From positions 310,001 through 374,000 of the forward strand of contig NZ_SJXM01000001.1 of the NCBI RefSeq assembly GCF_004336805.1: DNA of 64,000 bases. Reading direction: 5' to 3'. Numbering within the stretch: position 1 is the stretch's first letter; each line of letters starts with the position of its first letter. Position numbers and translations under genes: made by a program. This DNA is from Aeromicrobium sp. IC_218. GTDB taxonomy: Bacteria > Actinomycetota > Actinomycetes > Propionibacteriales > Nocardioidaceae. The notes beneath the pieces are model-generated. The model was not told the origin of the DNA, did no database searches, and worked only from the letters and a program-made list of their open reading frames with translations. Shown here one piece after another: positions 16,881 to 24,655 of the stretch.

Positions 16881-18515
16881 GTGGACACCAAGATCTTGCT
16901 GAGCGCGCTCCAGGAGGTCGAGAAGCGCGCCGAGCGGGTCAGCGAGGACGACGTGCTCGCCACTTACGTCAATGTCGAATCGCTGACCGCTGCACTAAGC
17001 GCGCGGGACAACGGCATCATCTTTGGCCGCCGGGGCACCGGCAAGACCCACGCATTGAAGTATGTCGCCCAAACGGAGCGCGAGAAGGGCAACCGGGTCG
17101 TCTTCATAGACATGGAGCAGGACGTCGGCTCCACTGAGGGCCGCTACGCCGACCCAAACCTGAGCATCAGCGAACGGGCGACCCGGCTCGTGGTCGACGT
17201 GCTGAGCATCGTTCATACTCAACTGCTCGAAGCCGCATTCGCGGGCGACATCAGGGTGCAGATCGACGTGCTCGACCGAATGCTGGACCATTTCCGGGAG
17301 GTGTTGGTCGCTCAAGAGACTGAGCACGAGGACACTCAAACCGACCGGTCAGCGCGGGGATCCACGACCAACGCCGGGGTCCGATGGGCTGGGGGGATGC
17401 CGGCGTTGAGACTCGGCGAGGGCGCGACGCGCGAGACGGCCCACGAGGAGGGCGTTCGGACGAGACAGACCGGCGTGGTCCGGCACCGGATCCACTTCGG
17501 GGGAGTCATCCAGTCGATGCGTCAAGCCATCGAGGCCGACGATGCCAGTCGATTCTGGCTGCTCATCGATGAGTGGAGCGGCATCCCCATCGATCTCCAG
17601 CCGTACGTCGCCGAAATGCTCCGTCGGTTGTTCTTCGGCATTCCAAAGGTGTCGGTGCGCATCGCCGCTATCCCGCACCGCTCGGAGTGGCGCATCGCGG
17701 GCGAGCGCGGCGACTACATCGGAGCGGAGGTCGGGGCCGAACTGTTCCCGTTGCTCGACCTCGACGAGTTCGTGGTGTTCCCCGCCCGGAGCCGTGAGGA
17801 GCAGGCGCAGAGGTCTCTGTCGTTCTTTCGAGCCTTATTGTTCCGTCATATCTCGACTGCCGTGGTTGGGATGGGCGAAGAGCCGCCCGAGTCCGAGGCG
17901 GACCTGATCGGCTCGCTGTTCACCCAGGTCACCTCGCTGCAGGAGGTTATCCGAGCGGCTGAGGGTGTGCCCCGTGACGCGCTCAGCATCGTCGGTAGGG
18001 CGGGACTTCGCGCCGGCGGCTCCAAGATCGCTGTGGCGCACGTTCGTGAGTCGGCTTCCCAGCTCTACACCACCACCAAAGCAGCGCAGCTGAATGGCAT
18101 TCCCATTGCACGGGCCTTGCTCGACCGCATTCTGAGCGACGTCATCTCTGGTCGAAAGGCGCGAGCGTTCCTGATTAAGCAGGACCAGACTCAGGACCCC
18201 CTCGTGCAGCAGCTGGTGGACGATCGGATTCTGCACATCATCAAGCGGGGGTGGTCGGGTAAGGACAACCCCGGCGAGCGGTATGACGTTCTCCAGATCG
18301 ATTACGGCTGCTACGTGCACCTGCTCGGCACGAATGCCGCACCCCAGAGCCTGCTCGGGGGTGACGACGAGGACGAGTTCTCCGCCGTTGTGGGTGATGT
18401 CGAGGTGCCGGATGAGGACTATCGCGCTATCCGTCGCGCGATCCTCGACCTGCCGACCATGCTTGCGGACATCGATGGCGACACTGGCGGACACCCCACT
18501 CCCAGCGCGGACTAG
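16881..18515 (+). CDS. P-loop (AAA/ORC-like) ATPase of a low-GC islet
   Basis: This is a 544-residue soluble ATPase. Walker A is GRRGTGKT (residues 49-56) and Walker B is FWLLIDEW (225-232, D230/E231). The layout of a short N-terminal helical segment, P-loop and long C-terminal part recalls ORC1/Cdc6-like or STAND-type NTPases. GTG 16881 has GAGGGGG about 7 nt upstream; a longer frame from 16842 lacks one. Rare codons (ATA, TTA, ATT) and lower GC than the flanks indicate transfer. It is convergent with a Schlafen-type AlbA_2 gene. Function unknown; a defence role is a hypothesis. Confidence 0.75.
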   Translation: MDTKILLSALQEVEKRAERVSEDDVLATYVNVESLTAALSARDNGIIFGRRGTGKTHALKYVAQTEREKGNRVVFIDMEQDVGSTEGRYADPNLSISERATRLVVDVLSIVHTQLLEAAFAGDIRVQIDVLDRMLDHFREVLVAQETEHEDTQTDRSARGSTTNAGVRWAGGMPALRLGEGATRETAHEEGVRTRQTGVVRHRIHFGGVIQSMRQAIEADDASRFWLLIDEWSGIPIDLQPYVAEMLRRLFFGIPKVSVRIAAIPHRSEWRIAGERGDYIGAEVGAELFPLLDLDEFVVFPARSREEQAQRSLSFFRALLFRHISTAVVGMGEEPPESEADLIGSLFTQVTSLQEVIRAAEGVPRDALSIVGRAGLRAGGSKIAVAHVRESASQLYTTTKAAQLNGIPIARALLDRILSDVISGRKARAFLIKQDQTQDPLVQQLVDDRILHIIKRGWSGKDNPGERYDVLQIDYGCYVHLLGTNAAPQSLLGGDDEDEFSAVVGDVEVPDEDYRAIRRAILDLPTMLADIDGDTGGHPTPSAD

Positions 18516-18576
18516 GCCCGGCACACTCAACGGGGGCGATACTGGTGGCGGCGACGGCAGTTCCGACGTGAGTATT

Positions 18577-18597
18577 GTCGCCGCGTCCTTCGGCGAC
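18577..18597. terminator. Short hairpin between convergent islet genes
   Basis: GTCGCCG (18577-18583) pairs with CGGCGAC (18591-18597) around a 7-nt loop in the 95-bp gap between the ATPase gene and the AlbA_2 gene. Its position fits a bidirectional terminator; the stem is only 7 bp. Confidence 0.4.
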
Positions 18598-18610
18598 GAG
18601 CGTTCTCGGC

Positions 18611-19927
18611 TCAGGGCCCGAAGATCTCTGCCTGTTGGTCGAGATAGACCTGATCAGGAACGTTCAGGCCGAACTTCTGGAGTATTCCCTGCGCCAGGTT
18701 AACGCCGGCCTGTCGAGGGGAGGTGACGAGTTCAGCAGCCGGCACAGTCAGACGGGTGGAGAACGCCTGCGAGCTGGCGACGTAGGGGCCGAAGATTGGC
18801 CGCCTCCAGTCCGATACCAACTCGCGTCCGCCGACTCCTTCGAGGTGGACCTCGAACTCGATCGACTCGACATCCAAGCTAGTCGTTAGGCGAGCCCCCA
18901 GTTCGGCGACTTCGACCAAATAGAGGAGGACATCCCAGACGGCGACTACGCCGGTGGCGCCGGGGGCTGTCGACTCGACGTCATCGAGCTTCCGTAAGTC
19001 CGTCGCTATCGCACGCCGCTGCAGGAATTGGCCGCTCTGGAAGAAGCGCCACGCTTCCAGGTGAGGGACGTTGCGACCCTCAATGTCTTGCCCGATCCAC
19101 GAGTCGTGACGAGCGATCCCACGGCGAGCGTCGATAAATGGGACGGGCCAGCCGCGCATGCTCACCGCCCGTCGTTCGATGAACTCGAGCAAGTCGCCCG
19201 CCTGTAGGCGCTCCCGCTCGTAGGGAAGGGGCCGAATGGCGACGTCGAAGAAGCAGACTGGGCGGTCGGGGTCGACCAACGTCCCTGCTGACGGCGAATC
19301 GAAGACGGACCCGTCCGCCCACGCCTGTGTGCGCTCGTCGTCGAACAAGGCCGACGGCGTCGGGGGCGGGGTGCCCAGCAATGGCACGCCAGCTGCGCCG
19401 GCGCGCCGGAGGAACTCGCGAATCCCCTTATCCACTCCTAGGTCTAGTAACTCGCGCATCTCAGCTGCTGAAGGGACAGGTATCGACTGGGGCTTGCCCC
19501 GCGTGCGTACATAGGTTGCTCCGTCCTGGAGGACGTCGGGGAAGGTCTTCTTGCACACGTAGATGGATGTCTCGAACTCATGAACGTCGAGAACCGCGAC
19601 GTGCGCTCCGTTAGAAAGTTCCACGACCCGGAGGTCGAACGTCGCCGGTGGGTCGATGTAGCGGGCCAGGGCCGCGCTCACCGTGTCGTAGTCACCCCAG
19701 GACTTCCGCGCCGCCTCGTCCAGGCCAGGCATCATCTGGGCGATTTGATCGTCGGCGATGCCAATGCAGACGACTCCCCCATCCCGAAGGTTTCCCATCG
19801 CCATAACCGCCCGCGCGACTCGCGCAGCGAACGCCTTGTCGCTTACGAGGCCCGGCCCCTTTACCTCGAGGCGCCGCTGCTCATGGCCGAGCGCAAGCAA
19901 GCTCTCGAGTGCATCGAGCTCAATCAT
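18611..19927 (-). CDS. AlbA_2 (Schlafen-type) domain protein, candidate RNA nuclease
   Basis: This is a 438-residue protein. Residues about 8-150 form an AlbA_2/Schlafen domain: E16-x4-E21-V-K23 (HEQRRLEVKG), then GGVVCIGIADD with D59. This spacing matches the three-carboxylate site reported for Schlafen RNases (Glu, Glu, Asp). The C-terminal 280 residues are not recognised. ATG 19927 begins the domain; no clear RBS is seen, so an upstream start is possible. Codon use and GC differ from the neighbours. It is convergent with the islet ATPase. Nuclease activity is inferred. Confidence 0.7.
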   Translation of the reverse strand: MIELDALESLLALGHEQRRLEVKGPGLVSDKAFAARVARAVMAMGNLRDGGVVCIGIADDQIAQMMPGLDEAARKSWGDYDTVSAALARYIDPPATFDLRVVELSNGAHVAVLDVHEFETSIYVCKKTFPDVLQDGATYVRTRGKPQSIPVPSAAEMRELLDLGVDKGIREFLRRAGAAGVPLLGTPPPTPSALFDDERTQAWADGSVFDSPSAGTLVDPDRPVCFFDVAIRPLPYERERLQAGDLLEFIERRAVSMRGWPVPFIDARRGIARHDSWIGQDIEGRNVPHLEAWRFFQSGQFLQRRAIATDLRKLDDVESTAPGATGVVAVWDVLLYLVEVAELGARLTTSLDVESIEFEVHLEGVGGRELVSDWRRPIFGPYVASSQAFSTRLTVPAAELVTSPRQAGVNLAQGILQKFGLNVPDQVYLDQQAEIFGP

Positions 19928-20070
19928 GGACGGCACGCTATGGCAATCCAGCCGAGAGTGCGTTGGCTCTAGCAAGGATTGTCCCGGATTGGTACCGACC
20001 TCTGCTCGCATTCTCCTAGGCAGAAAATGATCTTCTGTCGGGTTCCGGCGGGGACGGGACCGCGCTGCTC

Positions 20071-21222
20071 CTACTCCTCGTCGGCGAGGGCCTGGGTGGC
20101 GATGCGGAAGGCGGTGTTGGCCGCGGGGACGCCGCAGTAGATCGCGGTCTGCAGCAGCACCTCCTTGATCTCGTCCACGCTCAAGCCGTTGCGGCGGGCG
20201 GCGCGCACGTGCATCGCCAGCTCCTCGTGGTGGCCGAGCGCGACGAGCGCGGTCATGGTGATGAGCGAGCGGTCGCGGCGCTCCAGGCCGGGTCGGGTCC
20301 AGATCTCGCCCCAGGCGTAGCGCGTGATCATGTCCTGGAACTCGCGCGTCAGGTCGGTGATGCCGGCGTTGGCCCGGTCGACGTGCGCGTCGCCCAGCAC
20401 CGCGCGGCGCACCGTCATGCCGGACGCGTGACGGTCCGCGTCCGTGGTCTGCAGGTGGACCTGCAGCAGCGCAGCGACGGCGTCGGGGTTCTCGGCCGGG
20501 GCCAGGTGGGCGACGTCGTCGAGCACGACGAGGCGTCCGGCCTGGACGCCGTCGGCGATCTCGGCCAGGGACGCGGGCGGGGTGGGCTGGTCGAGGGCGC
20601 CGGCCACCGCCAGCACCGGGGCGGCGATCTCGCCGAGCCGGTCGCGGACGTCGAACGCGGCCAGCGCCTCGCAGGCGAGTGCGTAGCCCTCGGCGTCCGC
20701 CTCCTGCAGCGAGTGCAGCACGGCCGTCGCCCGCTCGGGCTGGCGCTCGATGAACCCGGGGGCGAACCAGCGCTTGGCCGAGCCCTCGACCATGCGCGGG
20801 GTGCCGGACGCGCGCACCTGCTCGGCGCGCTCGGCCCACGACTCCTGGGTGCCGATCTTCGCGCCGGTGCACAGCGCGGCGGCGGACGTCACGCGGTCCG
20901 GGGCGTCGAGCAGCAGCTGCAGGCCGACGGCGCCGCCCAGCGAGTCGCCCGCGTAGGCGAACCGGGCGCCGGGACCGGCGGCGCGGTCGACGACGTCCAG
21001 CACCGCGGCGGTCAGGTCGGCCACCGAGAACGAGCCCGCGGGAGCCTCGGAACGTCCGTGGCCCGGCAGGTCCCAGCCGACCAGGTGGAACGAGTCGGCC
21101 AGGCGCGAGACGACCGGGGCCCACAGCGCCTCGACCGACGTGCCCAGCGACGGACCCAGCACCAGCAGCGGTCCGGACCCGGGCTCGCTCAGCTGGACGG
21201 CGGTCAGGCGCAGGTCGGTCAC
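20071..21222 (-). CDS. pcaL: 3-oxoadipate enol-lactonase / 4-carboxymuconolactone decarboxylase fusion (PcaL type)
   Basis: This is a 383-residue fusion. Residues 1-255 are an alpha/beta hydrolase with the nucleophile elbow GDSLGG (S94) and the late Asp (AGALDQP) and His (VAHLAPAENP). Residues about 265-383 are a carboxymuconolactone decarboxylase domain (RRAVLGDAHVDRA, FQDMITRYAWGEIW). Together they turn 4-carboxymuconolactone into 3-oxoadipate. PcaD-PcaC fusions are known in actinobacteria. The GTG start overlaps the pcaB stop. It is the last gene of pcaHGB-pcaL. Confidence 0.92.
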   Translation of the reverse strand: MTDLRLTAVQLSEPGSGPLLVLGPSLGTSVEALWAPVVSRLADSFHLVGWDLPGHGRSEAPAGSFSVADLTAAVLDVVDRAAGPGARFAYAGDSLGGAVGLQLLLDAPDRVTSAAALCTGAKIGTQESWAERAEQVRASGTPRMVEGSAKRWFAPGFIERQPERATAVLHSLQEADAEGYALACEALAAFDVRDRLGEIAAPVLAVAGALDQPTPPASLAEIADGVQAGRLVVLDDVAHLAPAENPDAVAALLQVHLQTTDADRHASGMTVRRAVLGDAHVDRANAGITDLTREFQDMITRYAWGEIWTRPGLERRDRSLITMTALVALGHHEELAMHVRAARRNGLSVDEIKEVLLQTAIYCGVPAANTAFRIATQALADEE

Positions 21223-22454
21223 GAGGTCTCCTGGAGGTAGGTGGTCGCGGTGGCGAGGGCGCGCTCGACCAGCAGGTCGGTCGCGCCGGCGTAGGTGGGG
21301 GAGGGGTCGCGGTCGAGCAGCCCGGCGATCGAGCGCTGCTCGGCGAGCAGCGCGTCGCCGGCCTCAGCCAGGTTGGCGGCCATGGCCTCGGCGTCCACGC
21401 GCAGCCCGGACAGCAGGGTCCGGGCCTGGACGGACGCGGTGACGGTGCGGCGGGCGAGCGTGCGCAGCGTCGCCCACTCCGCGTGCCACGAGCCGTCGGG
21501 ACGCTCGTCGACGCTCAGCGCGGACGCGGTGTGCAGCGTCGCGGCCAGCGGGGGAGCGGCGATCGCCGCCCGGCGCAGCAGCACCGACAGCACCGGGTTC
21601 TGCTTGTGCGGCATGGTCGAGGACCCGCCGCCGGTGGCCTCGTGGAGCTCGCCGACCTCCGGACGCGCGAGGGTCGCGACGTCGGTCGCGATGCGCCCCC
21701 AGGCGTCCGTGCAGGTGACGAGCGCGTCGCCGATCGCCGTGACCCGGCCCCGGCTGGTGTGCCAAGGCGCGACCGGCACGAGCCCGAGCCGGTCGGCGAA
21801 CGTCTCGACCAGCGCGAGCGAGCGTCCGGCCGGGTCGGGGTCGTCCTGCAGCGCCGCCAGCTCGGACGACGCGGCCAGCGAGCCCGCCGCCCCGCCCACC
21901 TGCACGGCGGCGGAGGCATCCACGGCGGCCAGTCCGCGGCCCGCGGCCACGACCGACTCGAGCCAGGTCGCGGCCTTGAGCCCGAACGTGATGGGGACGG
22001 CCTGCTGGGTGAGCGTGCGGGCCGCGACCGGCGTCGCCCGGTGCTCCCGCACCAGCGTCGCCAGCGCCTCGACCTGCCCGCGGGTCTCGGCCAGCACCCG
22101 CTCGGACGCGTCGCCGGCCAGCAGGACGAGCGCGGTGTCGAGCACGTCCTGGCTGGTGAGCCCGCGGTGCATCCAGCGCGCGGCCGCGGTGTTGCGCGGC
22201 TCGACCCGCGCGCGCAGCAGCTTCAGCAGCCCGATGACCGGGTTGCCGCCGGACTCGGCGCCCGCTGCCACCTCGGCGACGTCGTCGGGCCCGACGAGTC
22301 CGTCGAGGTCGTCCGCGGCGTCGGCCGGCACGAGCCGGTGCTCGACGAGGGTCGCCAGCCACGCCGCCTCGACCCGCACCATGGCGGACAGGAAGGCGGG
22401 CTCGGAGAACAGGTCGCCGGCGTGCTCGTCACCGGGCCAGAACAGGTCGGCCAT
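21219..22454 (-). CDS. pcaB: 3-carboxy-cis,cis-muconate cycloisomerase
   Basis: This is a 411-residue enzyme of the fumarase/aspartase superfamily. The conserved signature GGGSSTMPHKQNPV lies near residue 280 and the MHRGLTSQDVLDTA helix near residue 98. It cyclises 3-carboxymuconate, the ring-cleavage product of protocatechuate, to 4-carboxymuconolactone. Several starts are possible; ATG 22454 gives the family N-terminus MADLFWPGDEHAGDLFSEPAF. It follows pcaG after 17 nt. Confidence 0.93.
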   Translation of the reverse strand: MADLFWPGDEHAGDLFSEPAFLSAMVRVEAAWLATLVEHRLVPADAADDLDGLVGPDDVAEVAAGAESGGNPVIGLLKLLRARVEPRNTAAARWMHRGLTSQDVLDTALVLLAGDASERVLAETRGQVEALATLVREHRATPVAARTLTQQAVPITFGLKAATWLESVVAAGRGLAAVDASAAVQVGGAAGSLAASSELAALQDDPDPAGRSLALVETFADRLGLVPVAPWHTSRGRVTAIGDALVTCTDAWGRIATDVATLARPEVGELHEATGGGSSTMPHKQNPVLSVLLRRAAIAAPPLAATLHTASALSVDERPDGSWHAEWATLRTLARRTVTASVQARTLLSGLRVDAEAMAANLAEAGDALLAEQRSIAGLLDRDPSPTYAGATDLLVERALATATTYLQETS

Positions 22455-22471
22455 GAGGACAGTCTGCTGGC

Positions 22472-23029
22472 TCAGTGGCCGGGGTACGTGAGGAAGACGG
22501 TCTCGTCGTCGCCCTGCAGCCGGACGTCGAACCGGAAGCCGGTCTCCTCGCGGGTGGTCAGCAGCGTCGCGCGACGCTCGTCCGGCAGCGACGTCAGCAG
22601 CGCGTCGTCGGCGACCGAGCCGTCGGCGGCGGTCACGTAGGCGCGGGTGAACAGCCGGTTCAGCAGACCGCGGGCGTACACGGCGACGGCGAAGAACGCC
22701 GGCTTGCCGGGCTCGGTCGGCCCGGGCTCGAGCGTCGTGAACGAGTAGTGGCCGGTCGCGTCCGTGGCGGCGCGGCCGAAGCCGGTGAACGTCCACGGGT
22801 CGCGGTGCAGCGAGCCGGGCTCCTGCACGACGCGTCCCTGGGGGTCGGCCTGCCACAGCTCGAGCAGCGCGTCCGGGATCGGGACGCCGGCGCCGTCGGT
22901 GACGGTGCCGTGCAGCCGGATCGCGCCCTCGCGGCCCACCGGCACGAGCAGGTCGGAGCCTTCGTAGGGCAGCGCGTAGTGGAAGAACGGTCCGACCGTC
23001 TGGCCGGGCGTCGCGACGAGCTTGCTCAT
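22472..23029 (-). CDS. pcaG: Protocatechuate 3,4-dioxygenase alpha subunit
   Basis: This is a 185-residue subunit with the intradiol dioxygenase fold. It begins TPGQTVGPFFHYALPYEG and contains VPIPDALLELWQADPQGRV and TEPGKPAFFAVAVYARGLL. Alpha subunits lack the full iron site; here the beta-subunit HxH is absent, as expected. It pairs with PcaH to cleave protocatechuate between the hydroxyls. ATG 23029 overlaps the pcaH stop by ATGA, which fits 1:1 production. Confidence 0.94.
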   Translation of the reverse strand: MSKLVATPGQTVGPFFHYALPYEGSDLLVPVGREGAIRLHGTVTDGAGVPIPDALLELWQADPQGRVVQEPGSLHRDPWTFTGFGRAATDATGHYSFTTLEPGPTEPGKPAFFAVAVYARGLLNRLFTRAYVTAADGSVADDALLTSLPDERRATLLTTREETGFRFDVRLQGDDETVFLTYPGH

Positions 23030-23811
23030 GCCTGCTCCTCCTCTTCCATCCACGTGCGGTGGCTGCCGGTGAGCACGATGTCCCAGCGGTAGCCGGTGGA
23101 CCACTCGTGCGAGGTGACGTCGTGGTCGTAGGTCGCGACGAGCCGGTCGCGCGCCTTCTGGTCGGTGATCGACTGGTAGATCGGGTCCAGCGAGAACAGC
23201 GGGTCGCCCGGGAAGTACATCTGGGTGACCATCCGCTGCGTGAAGTCGGTGCCGAACAGCGAGAAGTGGATGTGCGCCGGACGCCACGCGTTGTGGTGGT
23301 TCTTCCACGGGTACGGGCCGGGCTTGATCGTCTGGAAGCGGTACGAGCCGTCCGGGCCGGTCAGGCAGCGGCCGACGCCGGTGAAGTTCGGGTCGATCGG
23401 CGCGGGGTGCTGGTCGCGCTTGTGGATGTAGCGTCCGGCCGCGTTGGCCTGCCAGATCTCCACCAGCTGGCCGGCGACCGGACGTCCGTCGCCGTCGACG
23501 ACGCGTCCGGTCACGGTGATGCGCTCACCGATCGGCTCGCCGTTGGGCTGCATCGTCAGGTCCGACTCGAGCGGGCTCACGTCGCGGTGCCCGAACGCCG
23601 GCGACCACAGCTCGATCTCCTCCGGATCGGTGTGGTGCAGGCTCTTCGTCGGGTGGCGCAGCAGGCTGCTGCGGTACGGCGGGAAGTCCAGCCGGGGCTG
23701 GGTCTCCTCGACGCCGGAGGCCTCGTAGTCCTTGGCGACGGCGGCGATCTCCGCGTCGATCTCGGCCTGCGAGGCGGCGGCCGCGTCAGGATCGGTCGGG
23801 ACGGTGCTCAT
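23026..23811 (-). CDS. pcaH: Protocatechuate 3,4-dioxygenase beta subunit
   Basis: This is a 261-residue subunit that carries the catalytic Fe(III) site. Visible are the Tyr of NAAGRYIHKRDQH, the region YPWKNHHNAWRPAHIHFSLFG with the His-x-His ligands, and the preceding intradiol signature VAGQLVEIWQANAAGRY. It is the first gene of the pca operon and is transcribed divergently from an IclR-type regulator across 72 bp. Confidence 0.95.
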   Translation of the reverse strand: MSTVPTDPDAAAASQAEIDAEIAAVAKDYEASGVEETQPRLDFPPYRSSLLRHPTKSLHHTDPEEIELWSPAFGHRDVSPLESDLTMQPNGEPIGERITVTGRVVDGDGRPVAGQLVEIWQANAAGRYIHKRDQHPAPIDPNFTGVGRCLTGPDGSYRFQTIKPGPYPWKNHHNAWRPAHIHFSLFGTDFTQRMVTQMYFPGDPLFSLDPIYQSITDQKARDRLVATYDHDVTSHEWSTGYRWDIVLTGSHRTWMEEEEQA

Positions 23812-23854
23812 GGGCCGACGGTACGGACGTGGCCCAGGTCACGGCCAGGGTAGG

Positions 23855-23871
23855 CTTCCGGTGGACGGAAG
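23855..23871. promoter_or_regulatory. Candidate operator between pcaH and the IclR regulator
   Basis: CTTCCG (23855-23860) and CGGAAG (23866-23871) are perfect inverted repeats with 5-bp spacing in the 72-bp divergent intergenic region, ending 12 nt before the regulator's ATG. An IclR-type palindrome is plausible. The right arm also serves as a purine-rich RBS, so the symmetry could be partly coincidental. Confidence 0.4.
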
Positions 23872-23883
23872 GAACGGGACCCG

Positions 23884-24630
23884 ATGAGCGAGCGACCAGC
23901 AGGACCCAGCGTCACGTCGCGGGCGCTGGCGCTGCTGGGTTCGTTCGACGCCGAGCACCGTCGCCTCACCCTCACCGAGATGGCGTCCCGGGCGGACGTC
24001 CCGCTGTCGACCGCGCACCGGCTCGTCGGCGAGCTGCAGGAGTGGGGCGCGGTCGAGCGGCGTCCCGACGGCGCGTACGTCGTCGGCCGCCGGCTGTGGG
24101 ACGTCGGCCTGCTCGCACCACTGCAGAGCGGGCTGCGCGAGGCGGCGTCGCCGTTCCTGTCCGACGTCCACGCCGCCACCCGCGCGACCGTCCACCTGGC
24201 GGTGCGCGAGGGCACCGAGGTGCTCTACGTCGACCGGCTCATGGGCACCGCGTCGCTGCCCATCGTCAGCCGCGTCGGCTCGCGCCTGCCGATGCACTGC
24301 ACCGGCGTCGGCAAGGTGCTGCTGGCTCACGCGCCCGAGCCCGTGCGGGCCGCGGCGATGGAGCACCTGGTGCGCATGACGCCGTACACGATCACCCAGC
24401 CGCGCATCCTGGCCGAGCAGCTCGAGCGGGCGCGCCGGCAGGGCTACGCGACGACCGCGGAGGAGATGACCCTCGGCGCCGGCTCCATCGCGGTGCCGGT
24501 GCTGCGCGGGGGCGAGGTCGTGGCCGCGCTCGGGGTGGTCGTCGCCGACACCCGACGCGGCCGCGCCGGCCTGGTCGCCGCGCTGCGCGTCGCGTCCCAG
24601 GGCGTCACGCGCACCCTCGAACGTCCCTGA
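23884..24630 (+). CDS. pcaR: IclR-family transcriptional regulator (PcaR-like)
   Basis: This is a 248-residue IclR protein. The N-terminal winged HTH is TSRALALLGSFDAEHRRLTLTEMASRADVPLSTAHRLVGEL, and the C-terminal effector domain has the LPMHCTGVGKVLLAH and GAGSIAVPVL signatures. PcaR/PcaU-type regulators respond to protocatechuate or 3-oxoadipate. Divergence from pcaH supports control of the pca operon. The symbol is by analogy only. Confidence 0.88.
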   Translation: MSERPAGPSVTSRALALLGSFDAEHRRLTLTEMASRADVPLSTAHRLVGELQEWGAVERRPDGAYVVGRRLWDVGLLAPLQSGLREAASPFLSDVHAATRATVHLAVREGTEVLYVDRLMGTASLPIVSRVGSRLPMHCTGVGKVLLAHAPEPVRAAAMEHLVRMTPYTITQPRILAEQLERARRQGYATTAEEMTLGAGSIAVPVLRGGEVVAALGVVVADTRRGRAGLVAALRVASQGVTRTLERP

Positions 24631-24655
24631 ACCGCCGAGACGTCAGGCGTTGCGG

